Assembly (NCBI GenBank): GCA_007116765.1
Contig: SKHV01000326.1
Span: forward strand, 1 to 15,603
Length of the DNA stretch: 15,603 bases
Direction of reading: 5' to 3'
Source: Prolixibacteraceae bacterium
GTDB lineage: Bacteria > Bacteroidota > Bacteroidia > Bacteroidales > Prolixibacteraceae
The notes under the pieces were generated by a model. The model was not told the DNA's origin, made no database searches, and saw nothing but the letters and a program-made list of their open reading frames with translations. The position numbers and the translations under genes are program-made. Of the stretch, positions 7,150-15,603 are shown in pieces (position 1 is the stretch's first letter; every line of letters starts with the position of its first letter).

Positions 7150-8955
7150 CTAATATCCGTAATCGTTATCGAGGTTTGGATTTTGATCAACAATAGTCTG
7201 ATGTATAGGCAGTAATTCTTTTCGATTAGGTTCAAAATGCTTTGCTACTGATTCTATGAATTCGTCGTTAATGGCAATTCTCCAATCGGAAGAATATGGC
7301 CATTCATCAAGGTCTCTATCGGCTACTGTTGCTGAATCGACATGGAAATCGAAATTGTAAAATTCGAGCTTACCGTCGCTGCTGTTTCTCCATATAATTC
7401 GTTCGGGAAGGTTTTCATATGGAGGCTGAGCTTCTTCCATTTTTTTCATTTCAGCCCTCATTTCGCTAAGTTTATCGCCAAGCATATTCCATCTTATGAG
7501 GTCGTATTTTCGAATTGATTCTCCAGCAAACTCCCATGCCCGTTCTTTTACCAATTCGTTAAAGAATGCTTCTTTTGATGTGGGTATAGAAGGCATACTT
7601 GCTTCGTTTCCTGCAAAAGCACGTGCTCTAACTTGTCTGAAAGCATCAATTGCCGCAGAAGTTGGTCCGTTCAGTTCGTTTTCGGCTTCGGCAAACATAA
7701 GTAGCACATCGGAATACCTTAACAGTGGCCAATTTACACCGGTATATTTATTTGAGCCGGGATAAATAGGTTCAAACCACTCGCGACGCCATTTAGCAAT
7801 GTACAAATTTCGTGCATTGACAAATATTTGATGGTTGGCGGGTGAACCGGAATAAATGCCTACCGGATTAGCTGAGCCTACACGGTACAAGGCAATGGTT
7901 ACATCGCGGCGTAGGTCGTTTTCATTGAAAGAATAATAATAGTTGGGAGTAGCTAACATGTTTCCAATTGCTCTTCCATACGACGAAGCATCGTCGGAAG
8001 CATTGCCCACAAAGTAACCCACTTCGGAACTTTCTCCTAAACCCATGCCTACTTCCCAAATCACTTCCCCAAAGCGGGTGTCAACTTGGTAACGGCACAT
8101 AGTCCGAAAAACATCTTCGAACGAAGGATTGAGCCTGTGCTCACCACTTTGGATAATATCGTTGGCTGCATCGCGTGCAATTTGATAGTAGTGCAGGTAA
8201 TTATCACCACGCTGCATTCCGCCATTTACTCTCAAAGAATAACCGCCACGAGCCAGAGCGATACGGGTCAGTAAACCTTTTACTGCTCCTTTTGTAACCC
8301 GCTCTTCGGCGGCTAATTCAGAGCGCCAGGGCACTAAATCGGCTGCTTTTTGAAGGTCGACAATTAAATGGTCGTAAATTACATCCCTATCGGTTTTGGG
8401 CAGGTTTAAATCCTCGTCGGTTTCGGCCGAACGACTTCTGAAAGGAACATCACCCCAGTTCCGGATTAATTCATAGTAAAATAAAGCCCTAAGTGTCAAT
8501 GCTTCACCTAGCATTCTGTCCATGGCTTTTTTATCTTCATCGTCGCCATTTTCATACACCGGACTTTGCGGTATACTAGAAATTATTATGTTACAGCGCT
8601 CAATTCCTTTGTAGAAATTGATGAAAGGTTTTTCTATTTCGAGATTACCAGCAGTAGCAATGTATTTAGCGATACCACGCCTTTCATTATCGGGTTCCAA
8701 ACCACTTATAAACTCTATATCGGTATCGAGGCCGTAATACATACTCACCCTTTTTGTATACCCTTCGTCAAATGTCATGAGTTGATAAACACCTAAGATG
8801 GCAGTTTCGGTATAATCTACAGTACTAAAGACGTTTTCGGGAGTAAACACCGAAACGGGTTCGTCCTCAAAAAATTTCTCGCACGAATTCAGGCTTAGCA
8901 TAGCAAAAGCCACGAAAAGTGAAATGTATATTATTGATTTCAAAAACTTTGTCAT
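7150..8955 (-). CDS. susD: SusD-family surface glycan-binding lipoprotein (RagB/SusD)
   Basis: Partner of the SusC transporter; SusD proteins cap the barrel and bind the oligosaccharide. The 601 residues begin with a lipoprotein signal peptide and lipobox LNSC, with Cys25 as the lipidated residue. Acidic residues follow (CEKFFEDE), which resembles the Bacteroidota surface-export signal. Family hallmarks are RALFYYELIRNWGDVPF (156-172), WPLLRYSDVLLMFAEAENEL (409-428) and ERAWEFAGESIRKYDLIRW (471-489), which belong to the TPR-like SusD fold. The start is 12 bp after susC, so the two are almost certainly co-transcribed. Ligand residues cannot be assigned from sequence; homogalacturonan oligomers are inferred from the neighbours. 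Confidence 0.95.
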   Translation of the reverse strand: MTKFLKSIIYISLFVAFAMLSLNSCEKFFEDEPVSVFTPENVFSTVDYTETAILGVYQLMTFDEGYTKRVSMYYGLDTDIEFISGLEPDNERRGIAKYIATAGNLEIEKPFINFYKGIERCNIIISSIPQSPVYENGDDEDKKAMDRMLGEALTLRALFYYELIRNWGDVPFRSRSAETDEDLNLPKTDRDVIYDHLIVDLQKAADLVPWRSELAAEERVTKGAVKGLLTRIALARGGYSLRVNGGMQRGDNYLHYYQIARDAANDIIQSGEHRLNPSFEDVFRTMCRYQVDTRFGEVIWEVGMGLGESSEVGYFVGNASDDASSYGRAIGNMLATPNYYYSFNENDLRRDVTIALYRVGSANPVGIYSGSPANHQIFVNARNLYIAKWRREWFEPIYPGSNKYTGVNWPLLRYSDVLLMFAEAENELNGPTSAAIDAFRQVRARAFAGNEASMPSIPTSKEAFFNELVKERAWEFAGESIRKYDLIRWNMLGDKLSEMRAEMKKMEEAQPPYENLPERIIWRNSSDGKLEFYNFDFHVDSATVADRDLDEWPYSSDWRIAINDEFIESVAKHFEPNRKELLPIHQTIVDQNPNLDNDYGY

Positions 8956-8967
8956 AACTATATAATA

Positions 8968-11900
8968 TTAAAATGTAAGATTCACACCAAAAAGATACAT
9001 CCTGCTACGAGGGTATGCCGAATAATCGACTCCCGGTGTTAGTGGAGTGCTGCGTCGAGTATCCACTTCGGGGTCGTAACCTGTATAGTTTGTAAAAACG
9101 AACAGATTATTTACAGTAGCATAAAGCCTCAAATTTGAAATCATAACCCTTTGGGTTAAACGGTTTGGAATTGTGTATCCCAGGGTCACGTTATTAATTC
9201 GCAGAAAAGATCCATCTTCAACTGCCCATGAGTGGAACAAACTACGTCCTTCGGTAGGTTTCCAAATAGTTGCATTGCTATTTAGCTCGGCAAGTGAAAC
9301 TGGGTCAGTTACCACATTTCCTTCCAAATCAACAGTCATCCATCGATTGTCAGAATTCACTAAATCGAGCAGGTTGGTATAAGTACGGTACCCGCTTGTA
9401 AATTCAATTTTATTGGCATTGTAAATACTGTTACCATAAACCCAGTTCAGGAACACACTAAGATCGAAACCCTTATAATTCATCATTATATTCATTCCAC
9501 CTATGTGTTTTGGGTTGCTGTTTCCAATCACTATGCGGTCGTCTTCAAAAGTAACCATGTTGCCATCGTCAATTGGATTGCCATCAGCATCGAGCGGACT
9601 AGTCTGGTCAACAAACTTTACACTACCGGGACCAAAACCAAAGGTAGTTACGTTTGAATTATCGGCTATACCGGGTTTCAGCACATATTGGCCATTCACG
9701 TAATCAAAATCGTCGACCGTGTAAAAACCATCTGTTTCGAAGCCATACATTAGGCCTACAGGTTCTCCCACCTGAACAATGTAGTCGGAACCTACGTCGT
9801 TACTCCATCCCGATGATGCAAGGAAGTTATCCATGCCTCCCAAATCGTCGACCATGTTTCGATTAAACGAAATATTAAAGTTAGTAGTAAGTTTGAAGTC
9901 GCGGGTATCTACAATGTAAGCATTCAAAGCCAGCTCGATTCCTTTGTTGGTTGTTTGTCCTATATTCTGAATTTGAGTAGTGTAACCTGTAGTTACATCG
10001 ATACGTTGCTCAATTAATAAATCCTGGGTTGAGTTTTGGTATAAATCGATATTACCGTGAATACGTTCGTTGAACAATCCAAAGTCGATACCAATGTTCC
10101 GGGTAACCATTGTTTCCCATTTCAAATAAGGATTAGCAAGCGAACTTGGGTAGAAATACGACATGCGGTTGTTGTTCAGGTAATAACCTTTGCTTGAACT
10201 CACACGGTACAGACTAGCATACAAATAATCGGGTATGCGGTCGTTTCCTGCTTGTCCGTAACTGGCTCTCAGCTTCAGGCTTGAAATCACATGAGAAATA
10301 TCCTGCATAAAATCTTCGCCCGAAATACGCCATGCAGCCGATGCCGAGGGGAAAACACCCCAGCGGTTTTCTTTTCCAAACTTTGACGAACCATCGGCTC
10401 GGAGTGTTACACTTGCGAGATAATTATCTTTGTATGAGTAGTTTGCTCTTCCAAAAAACGACAATAAACGGTCGGTTATTTCATTGGTCGAAGGTGTCAA
10501 AGGTGTTTCTCCGAGCGACATAGAACCAATTGCAATTGGAGCAGTAATATCTTCGGGGAAATGACGAATTTCCTGACTGTAACTCATCCTTTGAGTTTCA
10601 ATCAGTTCCTGACCCAACATGACATTCAAACTGTGGTCGGTTCCGAGAGATTTATTGTACGATAAGGTATTTACCAGTCGTGTACGTTCTTGAGAGCGGG
10701 TATCTAACCTTACCACGGGTAATTCGCCATAATCGCGTGACAAAGGTGTTGAAACACCATAAAAGCGGTTGCGGCGCTCACCTTGGTTCTCGTAACCCAC
10801 TTCAGTGCGCCAGGCAAGTTCTTCTAATATTTTATAGTTTAAAGCCGCATTGAAATTCGCTTGTGTGCGGTGCTTCATGCTATATTCATCATTTATAAGG
10901 GTTACCGGGTCAATTAATCGGCTAAGGCTCCAGTTTTCTTCGTCAGTGAATCCGATAGTGGGATCGTCGAGCAAATCGGAAAGACCTTCAACCGGTCGGT
11001 AAATTACCGCATGACGTAGTCGGTTGGTGGTTTGCGTACCCGAGTCGGAAGTACCTGCACCGAGAGATTTGGTATCGGCGTAGCGTACATCGAAGTTCAG
11101 CGTAAATTTATCGGAGGCTTTGGTGTCGAACCTGAAGCCAAGGTTTGTACGCTCAAAACCACTGTTAATCATAATACCTGTGTCTTCCTGACGGGTAAGG
11201 CTTAGGTTATAGGTTGATTGCTCGTTACCGCCCGACACATTCAGGTTGTGATAAACCGAAGGTGCTGTGCGTCCAAATACTTTATCCTGCCAATCGATAG
11301 CTTCTGCCGAACCGTAAAGCTCATCAAATTCGTCCCACTCGCCCATTCGTAAGCCAAACGACCTGCGTTCCTGAAAATTACTTCTACTTCGTTCGTACTG
11401 ATAAAGAGCATATTCGTAAGGACTTAGCACATCTAACTGTTTCACCATTTGCTTTTGTCCGTAATAAAAGTTGTACGAAACTTGAGTCTTTCCTGCTTTT
11501 CCTCCTTTTGTGGTAATAATTACAACCCCGTTTGCTCCCCGTGCACCATATATTGCAGTAGAAGAAGCATCTTTGAGCACATCAATCGACTGAATGTCGG
11601 TAGGTGAAATGCTGTTTATGTTATCAACAGGAAATCCATCCACAATGTAAAGCGGCGAGTTGTCCTGAGTAATTGAACCTCCGCCACGTACCCTAATTCT
11701 CACTTCGGCATCGGGAGAACCCTCGGCAGTAGTAATTTGCACACCGGCCAAACGACCTGTAAGGGCTTGTGCTACTGAAGATACCGGCATATCGCTAAGC
11801 TGATCGGCACCTACCGAGGCCACCGAACCGGTTAAATCGCGCCGTCGAGTTGTTCCATAACCAATCACAACCACTTCGTCGAGGTTTGACACATCGGGAT

Positions 11901-12198
11901 TTAATTGTATGTCGATAACTGAACGCCCCTGAATAGGCACTTCCTGAGTTTGAAAACCCATAAATGAAAACACCAAAAAGGCTCCGGGTTCGGATACTTC
12001 GAGTCTGTAATTCCCGTCAATATCAGTAATTACACCCCTTGTAGTACCCTGAACGGTTACGCTGGCACCCGGAAGTGTTTCGCCCGTATTATCGGTAACT
12101 GTACCTGTTATAACTTGTGCAAACAAATTTGTACTGGCAAACAAAGCCATGTACAGAAACAGTACAGATATCTTTTTATTAAACATATAACTTAACAT
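8968..12198 (-). CDS. susC: SusC-family TonB-dependent outer membrane transporter (RagA/SusC)
   Basis: Predicted outer-membrane barrel that, with its SusD lid, imports glycan oligosaccharides using TonB energy. The 1076 residues fit the family. In order: signal peptide (about 1-28, ending LFAQ), a carboxypeptidase-regulatory-like beta domain (about 29-103, GTVTDNTGETLPGASV), a TonB-box-like LDEVVVIGYG (106-115), a plug domain (about 117-232) with SPLYIVDGFP and the SusC-typical SIDVLKDASSTAIYGARGANG, then the barrel ending in a terminal Phe (GVNLTF). There is no N-terminal STN domain, so it is not the type that signals to an anti-sigma factor. A second ATG at 12186 (MFNKK) gives a more ordinary signal peptide and is an equally good start. 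The susD gene follows after 12 bp. The substrate, inferred from the linked enzymes, is oligogalacturonides. Confidence 0.95.
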   Translation of the reverse strand: MLSYMFNKKISVLFLYMALFASTNLFAQVITGTVTDNTGETLPGASVTVQGTTRGVITDIDGNYRLEVSEPGAFLVFSFMGFQTQEVPIQGRSVIDIQLNPDVSNLDEVVVIGYGTTRRRDLTGSVASVGADQLSDMPVSSVAQALTGRLAGVQITTAEGSPDAEVRIRVRGGGSITQDNSPLYIVDGFPVDNINSISPTDIQSIDVLKDASSTAIYGARGANGVVIITTKGGKAGKTQVSYNFYYGQKQMVKQLDVLSPYEYALYQYERSRSNFQERRSFGLRMGEWDEFDELYGSAEAIDWQDKVFGRTAPSVYHNLNVSGGNEQSTYNLSLTRQEDTGIMINSGFERTNLGFRFDTKASDKFTLNFDVRYADTKSLGAGTSDSGTQTTNRLRHAVIYRPVEGLSDLLDDPTIGFTDEENWSLSRLIDPVTLINDEYSMKHRTQANFNAALNYKILEELAWRTEVGYENQGERRNRFYGVSTPLSRDYGELPVVRLDTRSQERTRLVNTLSYNKSLGTDHSLNVMLGQELIETQRMSYSQEIRHFPEDITAPIAIGSMSLGETPLTPSTNEITDRLLSFFGRANYSYKDNYLASVTLRADGSSKFGKENRWGVFPSASAAWRISGEDFMQDISHVISSLKLRASYGQAGNDRIPDYLYASLYRVSSSKGYYLNNNRMSYFYPSSLANPYLKWETMVTRNIGIDFGLFNERIHGNIDLYQNSTQDLLIEQRIDVTTGYTTQIQNIGQTTNKGIELALNAYIVDTRDFKLTTNFNISFNRNMVDDLGGMDNFLASSGWSNDVGSDYIVQVGEPVGLMYGFETDGFYTVDDFDYVNGQYVLKPGIADNSNVTTFGFGPGSVKFVDQTSPLDADGNPIDDGNMVTFEDDRIVIGNSNPKHIGGMNIMMNYKGFDLSVFLNWVYGNSIYNANKIEFTSGYRTYTNLLDLVNSDNRWMTVDLEGNVVTDPVSLAELNSNATIWKPTEGRSLFHSWAVEDGSFLRINNVTLGYTIPNRLTQRVMISNLRLYATVNNLFVFTNYTGYDPEVDTRRSTPLTPGVDYSAYPRSRMYLFGVNLTF

Positions 12199-12242
12199 GT
12201 TGATAACAGTCTTTAAAATTGAAATGCAATTAACAAAACCTA

Positions 12243-12276
12243 GCTACAGAGAAGAATCATTTACCTTCTCTGTAGC
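12243..12276 (-). terminator. Perfect 12-bp hairpin between the large modular gene and susC
   Basis: Arms 12243-12254 and 12265-12276 are exact reverse complements (GCTACAGAGAAG and CTTCTCTGTAGC) around a 10-base loop. On the minus strand the hairpin sits 18 bases past the stop codon of the large modular gene. It is followed by TAGGTTTTGTT, a broken T-run, so it could be an intrinsic terminator, an attenuator, or a 3'-end stabilising and processing element. The stem is only about half GC. It lies 44 bases before the annotated susC start, so it may uncouple susC-susD expression from the upstream gene. Confidence 0.6.
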
Positions 12277-12294
12277 GGTTTTGAATATAAGACA

Positions 12295-15200
12295 TTAATA
12301 TTTTGTGATTCGTTTGTTCACGTGAATACCGTCTTTGATAATAGTGAGCATGTATATTCCGTTATTCAAATTACTTACATCGATAGTCATCTGAGTTTCG
12401 TCGACAATTTGCTGTTGCATAAGCTGTCCCATTGCATTTGTGATTCTTATGTTGGCTCCCATCATTTCTTCTGAAAGTTTGACATTCATCACAGAGCTTA
12501 CAGGATTAGGATATACCGAAACTGATGATTTCAACAATTCATCGATGTTTGTAGTAAAAGAGAAGCTAACGGTATAGGTCACTACCGTTTCACCATCCTC
12601 GGCAGTAACCACCACAGTTGCATCTCCTGGCAATTCAGGAGCCTGGTTAACCACACGGCTTGCATTGGCATCGCTAAGTACCGCAGTAACTACTGGAATT
12701 AAAACGGTACCCTGAGGAAGTTTTACTTCATACTCTGTCACGTCGGGGTCAAAACCCTCTATCGTTGCACCGTCAACCATGAGGTTGCTTACCGTTGCAT
12801 TGTTCGATGCTACCCTGAATGTAACGCTATAAGTGCTGACAACCGACTCGTCGATTGAAGTTACTACCACCGTGGCAGTTCCCGTAAGCACATCAGCTTG
12901 AGTTATTGAAACCGAAGCCCCTTCGATATTGGCTATTGCAGCCACCTCAGGTACATCGTCGAAGGTTGATCCATGTGGCAATACCACATTGTATTCATAA
13001 GTTGTAGCAGAGAATCCTTCAATGGTTAATCCATTAAGCGTAAGGTCACCAAGGGAAGCGTCCTTGTCGGTTGGAGGAGGACCTACCTGAGTGTTAAGCT
13101 CATCGGGTATTGGTGTACCTTCGCCCGGAGCATAAGCACCAGATATGTCCCAAATTACCCAATCAACTAAAGCTCCAATGTTATGGCTGCTGTTACCGCC
13201 ACCAAAGCGGAAGTAATCTTCGTTGCTACGAGTGATTGTGCTTCCCTCGGCAAAAACGACCTCTTCTTCATCAATAAATAACCTTACCTGATCGCCATTT
13301 TTCGCCAAACGATAGATGTGCCAGTGAGAAACGGATTCCCCTTCGGCCAATGAAATTTCTTTATTATCGCCGGTTAACGGATTTCCTTCACCATCGTACA
13401 TCAATGTTTCGTTCAACCTCACGCGGTTTTCTTCACGGTTTATGTAAAGTCTTTCGCGGAAACCACCTTGCTGAACATCAAGTTCAACTACACGGCGTGC
13501 TTCGTCGTTAGCTGCTTTTACTCTGAAAACTATAGTTACCGCTTCTGAGGGCAACTGTCCTCCAAAATCCATACGCCACATTCCTGTATGTCCAACCTGC
13601 TGTGTAACAAGCTCCAAAAAGCTGTTGCCGTCATCTTGCTCGTCATCAATTAAGGTTGAATTGACTAAGGTTCCGTTACTTTCCTCAAATGGTGGTTGAA
13701 ACTCCAGTGGCAATACAGTAGCATCGTAAATGTTCCATTCTGAAACCACTTCTTCGGCAATAACAACCATTACGTAATAAGTCATTGTTGCAGTTCCGTC
13801 TTCGGCGGTAACTTCAACAATATAGTTATTATTGGTAGGCTGTGAAATATCAGCTACAGCTCCTTGGTTTGTTGTTTCTGCAACAATGTTTATTTCTTCT
13901 GTATCGAAAGGCAGAATAACTGTGTAGTATGTCGAATCGGAATGAAAGCCTTCAACAAGCTCATCGTTGACCAGGATGGACGCCAGACTTGCATCGTCAG
14001 AAGGCTCTGCAACAGTAAATGATATAGTATAAAGCAAAACTGTTTCACCATCAAGGGCTGTCACCTCGATTGTTGCATCACCCGGCAATGTAGTCGCCTG
14101 ACTTACAATATAATCAGCTCCTTCCACATTGGGTACAGCATCAACAAGGGGGATATTTTCAACTGACGTCCCAAAAGGAAGTACAACATCGTAATCAACA
14201 ACTTGTGAATTGAACCCTTCAAGTGGCTCACCGCCAAGACTTATTTCAGTAAGGGTTGCATCGCTAGTTGAAGCAACTTCAATAAATGAAATTGTATAGT
14301 CAGCCGAAGTTTGACCATTGCGTGAAGTTACAGTAACCACCGCACTACCGGGCAGTTCTTCAATATTTACAACATCAACTATTGCAACCGAAACAGATGC
14401 AGTAGCAGCAACAACGGGCATTTCTAAACCCGAAGGCCTTTCAACTTCATAATTGAACACAGTAGGATCAAAACCTGTTAAAGTTTCACCATCAATGGAA
14501 ATATCGGCCAAAGCGGCTTCAGTATCATCCAACGGATTAACACTTAATCCGGCAGGAATAGGCCAACCTTCGCCTGGAGCAAAGGCTCCGGTTTCGTCCC
14601 AAATCATCCAGTCCATATCAAAACCAACGGTTTTATTCCTGTCGCCACTTGCAAAACGAACATATCTGTTGTTGCCCAAACCTGCATCAGCTTTAACAAA
14701 TGGTTCTGTTTCTTCGTTCAGGTATACAGCAACAGTTTTTGGGTCGGCTGAACCATCAATTACAATACGGTACAAATTCCATTCAGCCACATCAAAATTC
14801 TCGGGCAAATCATAAGTTTCGTTAGGACCACGCCTAAGGCGCATAGTATTATTATTCTGAATAAATATTTGCTCACGGGCACCGCCGGCTTCAATATCAA
14901 TATCCAATGTCCAATCGAGAAGTGGCTGTGATGCTTTGATGCGGGTAATAAGAGTGACTTTTTCAGTAGTTTCTTCAAAGTCCACCCTCCACATGCCGCG
15001 TTGTCCATCGGGATAAGTATCGAAATCGGGTTCCAAATTAAAGTTGAGCAATTTATTACCGGGAATCTCTTCATCGTCAACAATAGTATTCACTGCAAAA
15101 AACTCTTCATCAGAAAGATTCATCACATTGGCAGTTTTGAAGTCGATTTCCTCGTGTTCATTTGGAAGTACTGTTGCATCGTAAACTTCCCATGTCGCGA

Positions 15201-15603
15201 GGTCGGGAGCATACAAATGCAGGGATTCAGGTATGTCCATTCCCTCGCCCGGAACATAAGCACCGGTGACATCCCATATCATCCAGTCCATATCGTAACC
15301 AACATTTTTATTCCTGTCGCCACTTGAGAACCGCACATAGCTATTTCCCCCTACTCCGGGTACTGCTGAAATAAAAGGAGTTGTTTCTTCATTCAAATAA
15401 ACTTCAACGGTTTTCGGATCGGTTGAACCATTAACTACAATACGGTATACGTTCCATTCGGCAACATCGAACCCTTCAGGAAAATCGTAGGTTTCGTTTG
15501 GTCCACGCCTCAGGCGAATGGTATTATCGTTTTGGATAAATATTTGTTCACGTGCTCCACCAACTTCAATGTCGATATCCATAGTCCAGTCGAGAAGTGG
15601 CTG
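12295..15603 (-). CDS. Large modular T9SS-exported protein, 5'-truncated by window edge (lectin-like and cadherin-like beta-sandwich modules)
   Basis: The reading frame stays open to the last base of the window. The first ATG (15582) is preceded by in-frame codons reading QPLLDWT, which match the same spot in an internal repeat (LLDWT), so the true start is outside. Numbering from that ATG, I see three lectin/LamG-like modules (1-121 partial, 132-343, 615-826), each ending in a DW(M/V)IWD...GEG signature. There are also five cadherin-like beta-sandwich modules of about 80 residues (about 357-434, 441-524, 530-610, 841-924, 928-1008) with a recurring GxxLEGF...Y.V.LP.GT pattern. A T9SS type A tail follows (about 1014-1095, VYPNP motif). 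No catalytic domain is visible in this part; one could lie in the missing N-terminus. Its place directly upstream of susC suggests an extracellular pectin-binding or cell-surface scaffold role, which is inference. The fold assignments come from sequence pattern only. Confidence 0.85.
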   Translation of the reverse strand, partial: QPLLDWTMDIDIEVGGAREQIFIQNDNTIRLRRGPNETYDFPEGFDVAEWNVYRIVVNGSTDPKTVEVYLNEETTPFISAVPGVGGNSYVRFSSGDRNKNVGYDMDWMIWDVTGAYVPGEGMDIPESLHLYAPDLATWEVYDATVLPNEHEEIDFKTANVMNLSDEEFFAVNTIVDDEEIPGNKLLNFNLEPDFDTYPDGQRGMWRVDFEETTEKVTLITRIKASQPLLDWTLDIDIEAGGAREQIFIQNNNTMRLRRGPNETYDLPENFDVAEWNLYRIVIDGSADPKTVAVYLNEETEPFVKADAGLGNNRYVRFASGDRNKTVGFDMDWMIWDETGAFAPGEGWPIPAGLSVNPLDDTEAALADISIDGETLTGFDPTVFNYEVERPSGLEMPVVAATASVSVAIVDVVNIEELPGSAVVTVTSRNGQTSADYTISFIEVASTSDATLTEISLGGEPLEGFNSQVVDYDVVLPFGTSVENIPLVDAVPNVEGADYIVSQATTLPGDATIEVTALDGETVLLYTISFTVAEPSDDASLASILVNDELVEGFHSDSTYYTVILPFDTEEINIVAETTNQGAVADISQPTNNNYIVEVTAEDGTATMTYYVMVVIAEEVVSEWNIYDATVLPLEFQPPFEESNGTLVNSTLIDDEQDDGNSFLELVTQQVGHTGMWRMDFGGQLPSEAVTIVFRVKAANDEARRVVELDVQQGGFRERLYINREENRVRLNETLMYDGEGNPLTGDNKEISLAEGESVSHWHIYRLAKNGDQVRLFIDEEEVVFAEGSTITRSNEDYFRFGGGNSSHNIGALVDWVIWDISGAYAPGEGTPIPDELNTQVGPPPTDKDASLGDLTLNGLTIEGFSATTYEYNVVLPHGSTFDDVPEVAAIANIEGASVSITQADVLTGTATVVVTSIDESVVSTYSVTFRVASNNATVSNLMVDGATIEGFDPDVTEYEVKLPQGTVLIPVVTAVLSDANASRVVNQAPELPGDATVVVTAEDGETVVTYTVSFSFTTNIDELLKSSVSVYPNPVSSVMNVKLSEEMMGANIRITNAMGQLMQQQIVDETQMTIDVSNLNNGIYMLTIIKDGIHVNKRITKY
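14545..15603 (-). repeat. In-frame tandem module duplication, 675-bp period
   Basis: The segment 15220-15603 aligns without gaps to 14545-14928, offset by exactly 675 bp (225 codons). By eye about three quarters of the encoded residues are identical over roughly 120 positions, and the DNA is also clearly similar. An example is the stretch coding for GGAREQIFIQN in both copies. The copy at the right edge is cut by the window, so the total number of units is unknown. The third, more distant module (about 13105-13740) shares the YDATVLP start and the DW-IWD-GEG end but differs strongly in between, so the first two copies come from a later duplication. Confidence 0.85.

Noticed and set aside
7020..7235. 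Minus-strand 71-residue frame across the susD/beta-helix gene gap
   Set aside because: It overlaps the end of susD and the start of the next gene in another frame, and the sequence looks like translated AT-rich non-coding DNA.
8968..12198. Possible frameshift or break in the long SusC gene
   Set aside because: The frame is continuous from signal peptide through plug and barrel to the terminal Phe, with normal length for the family.
14453..14815. Plus-strand 120-residue frame opposite the large modular gene
   Set aside because: Antisense shadow of a repeat-rich coding region; low-complexity composition and no family resemblance.
14760..15083. Minus-strand 107-residue frame inside the large modular gene
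   Set aside because: It is an out-of-frame shadow of a well-supported coding region and has no recognisable domain or signal.
12295..15582. ATG at 15582 as the true start of the large modular protein
   Set aside because: The frame stays open for seven more codons to the window edge and those codons (QPLLDWT) match the internal repeat, and there is no signal peptide at 15582.
12595..15603. Large repeat protein as a calcium-dependent cadherin adhesin
   Set aside because: The short modules resemble the bacterial cadherin-like beta-sandwich family but lack the classical cadherin calcium motifs (such as LDRE, DxNDN), so a cell-cell adhesion role is not supported.

Overview
This window is part of a polysaccharide utilisation locus (PUL) of a Bacteroidota bacterium, and every supported gene lies on the minus strand. 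The lineage call rests on three things seen in the sequence: an adjacent SusC/SusD pair, three proteins ending in type IX secretion (T9SS, type A) C-terminal sorting domains, and start sites without obvious Shine-Dalgarno sequences. A free-living Marinilabiliales/Prolixibacteraceae-type organism would fit, but that level is inference. The enzyme set (a GH28 polygalacturonase, a PL1 pectate lyase and a DUF4957/DUF5123-type beta-helix protein) points to pectin, specifically homogalacturonan, as the substrate.

Layout in transcription order, from high to low coordinates. (1) 15603-12295: the C-terminal 1102 residues of a very large secreted protein whose start lies beyond the right edge. It holds three lectin-like sandwich modules, five cadherin-like beta-sandwich modules and a T9SS tail. 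(2) A 97-bp gap with a perfect 12-bp hairpin. (3) 12198-8968: SusC-type TonB-dependent transporter. (4) 8955-7150: SusD-type lipoprotein. (5) An 83-bp gap with a small hairpin. (6) 7066-5717: beta-helix protein with a T9SS tail. (7) 5705-4263: GH28 lipoprotein. (8) 4194-1174 (or from GTG 4218): multidomain PL1 pectate lyase with FN3-like, LamG-like and T9SS domains. (9) A 186-bp gap. (10) 987-250: class I SAM-dependent methyltransferase with a hydrophobic C-terminal segment, probably not part of pectin breakdown. (11) 249-1: AT-rich non-coding sequence with a hairpin.

Inferred joint action: the T9SS-exported PL1 cuts polygalacturonate outside the cell. The large modular protein and the beta-helix protein may hold or present pectin. 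SusC/SusD bind and import oligogalacturonides, and the lipid-anchored GH28 hydrolyses galacturonan or its oligomers. Spacings of 11-83 bp between susC, susD, the beta-helix gene, GH28 and PL1 suggest one transcript. No regulator (SusR, hybrid two-component or ECF sigma/anti-sigma pair), methylesterase, GH105 or uronate catabolism gene is visible; these would have to lie elsewhere.

No tRNA, rRNA, CRISPR array, insertion sequence or frameshifted gene was seen. The least ordinary content is the large repeat-built protein with a 675-bp in-frame tandem duplication, the 18-bp duplication inside the PL1 signal peptide, and the hairpin just upstream of susC.
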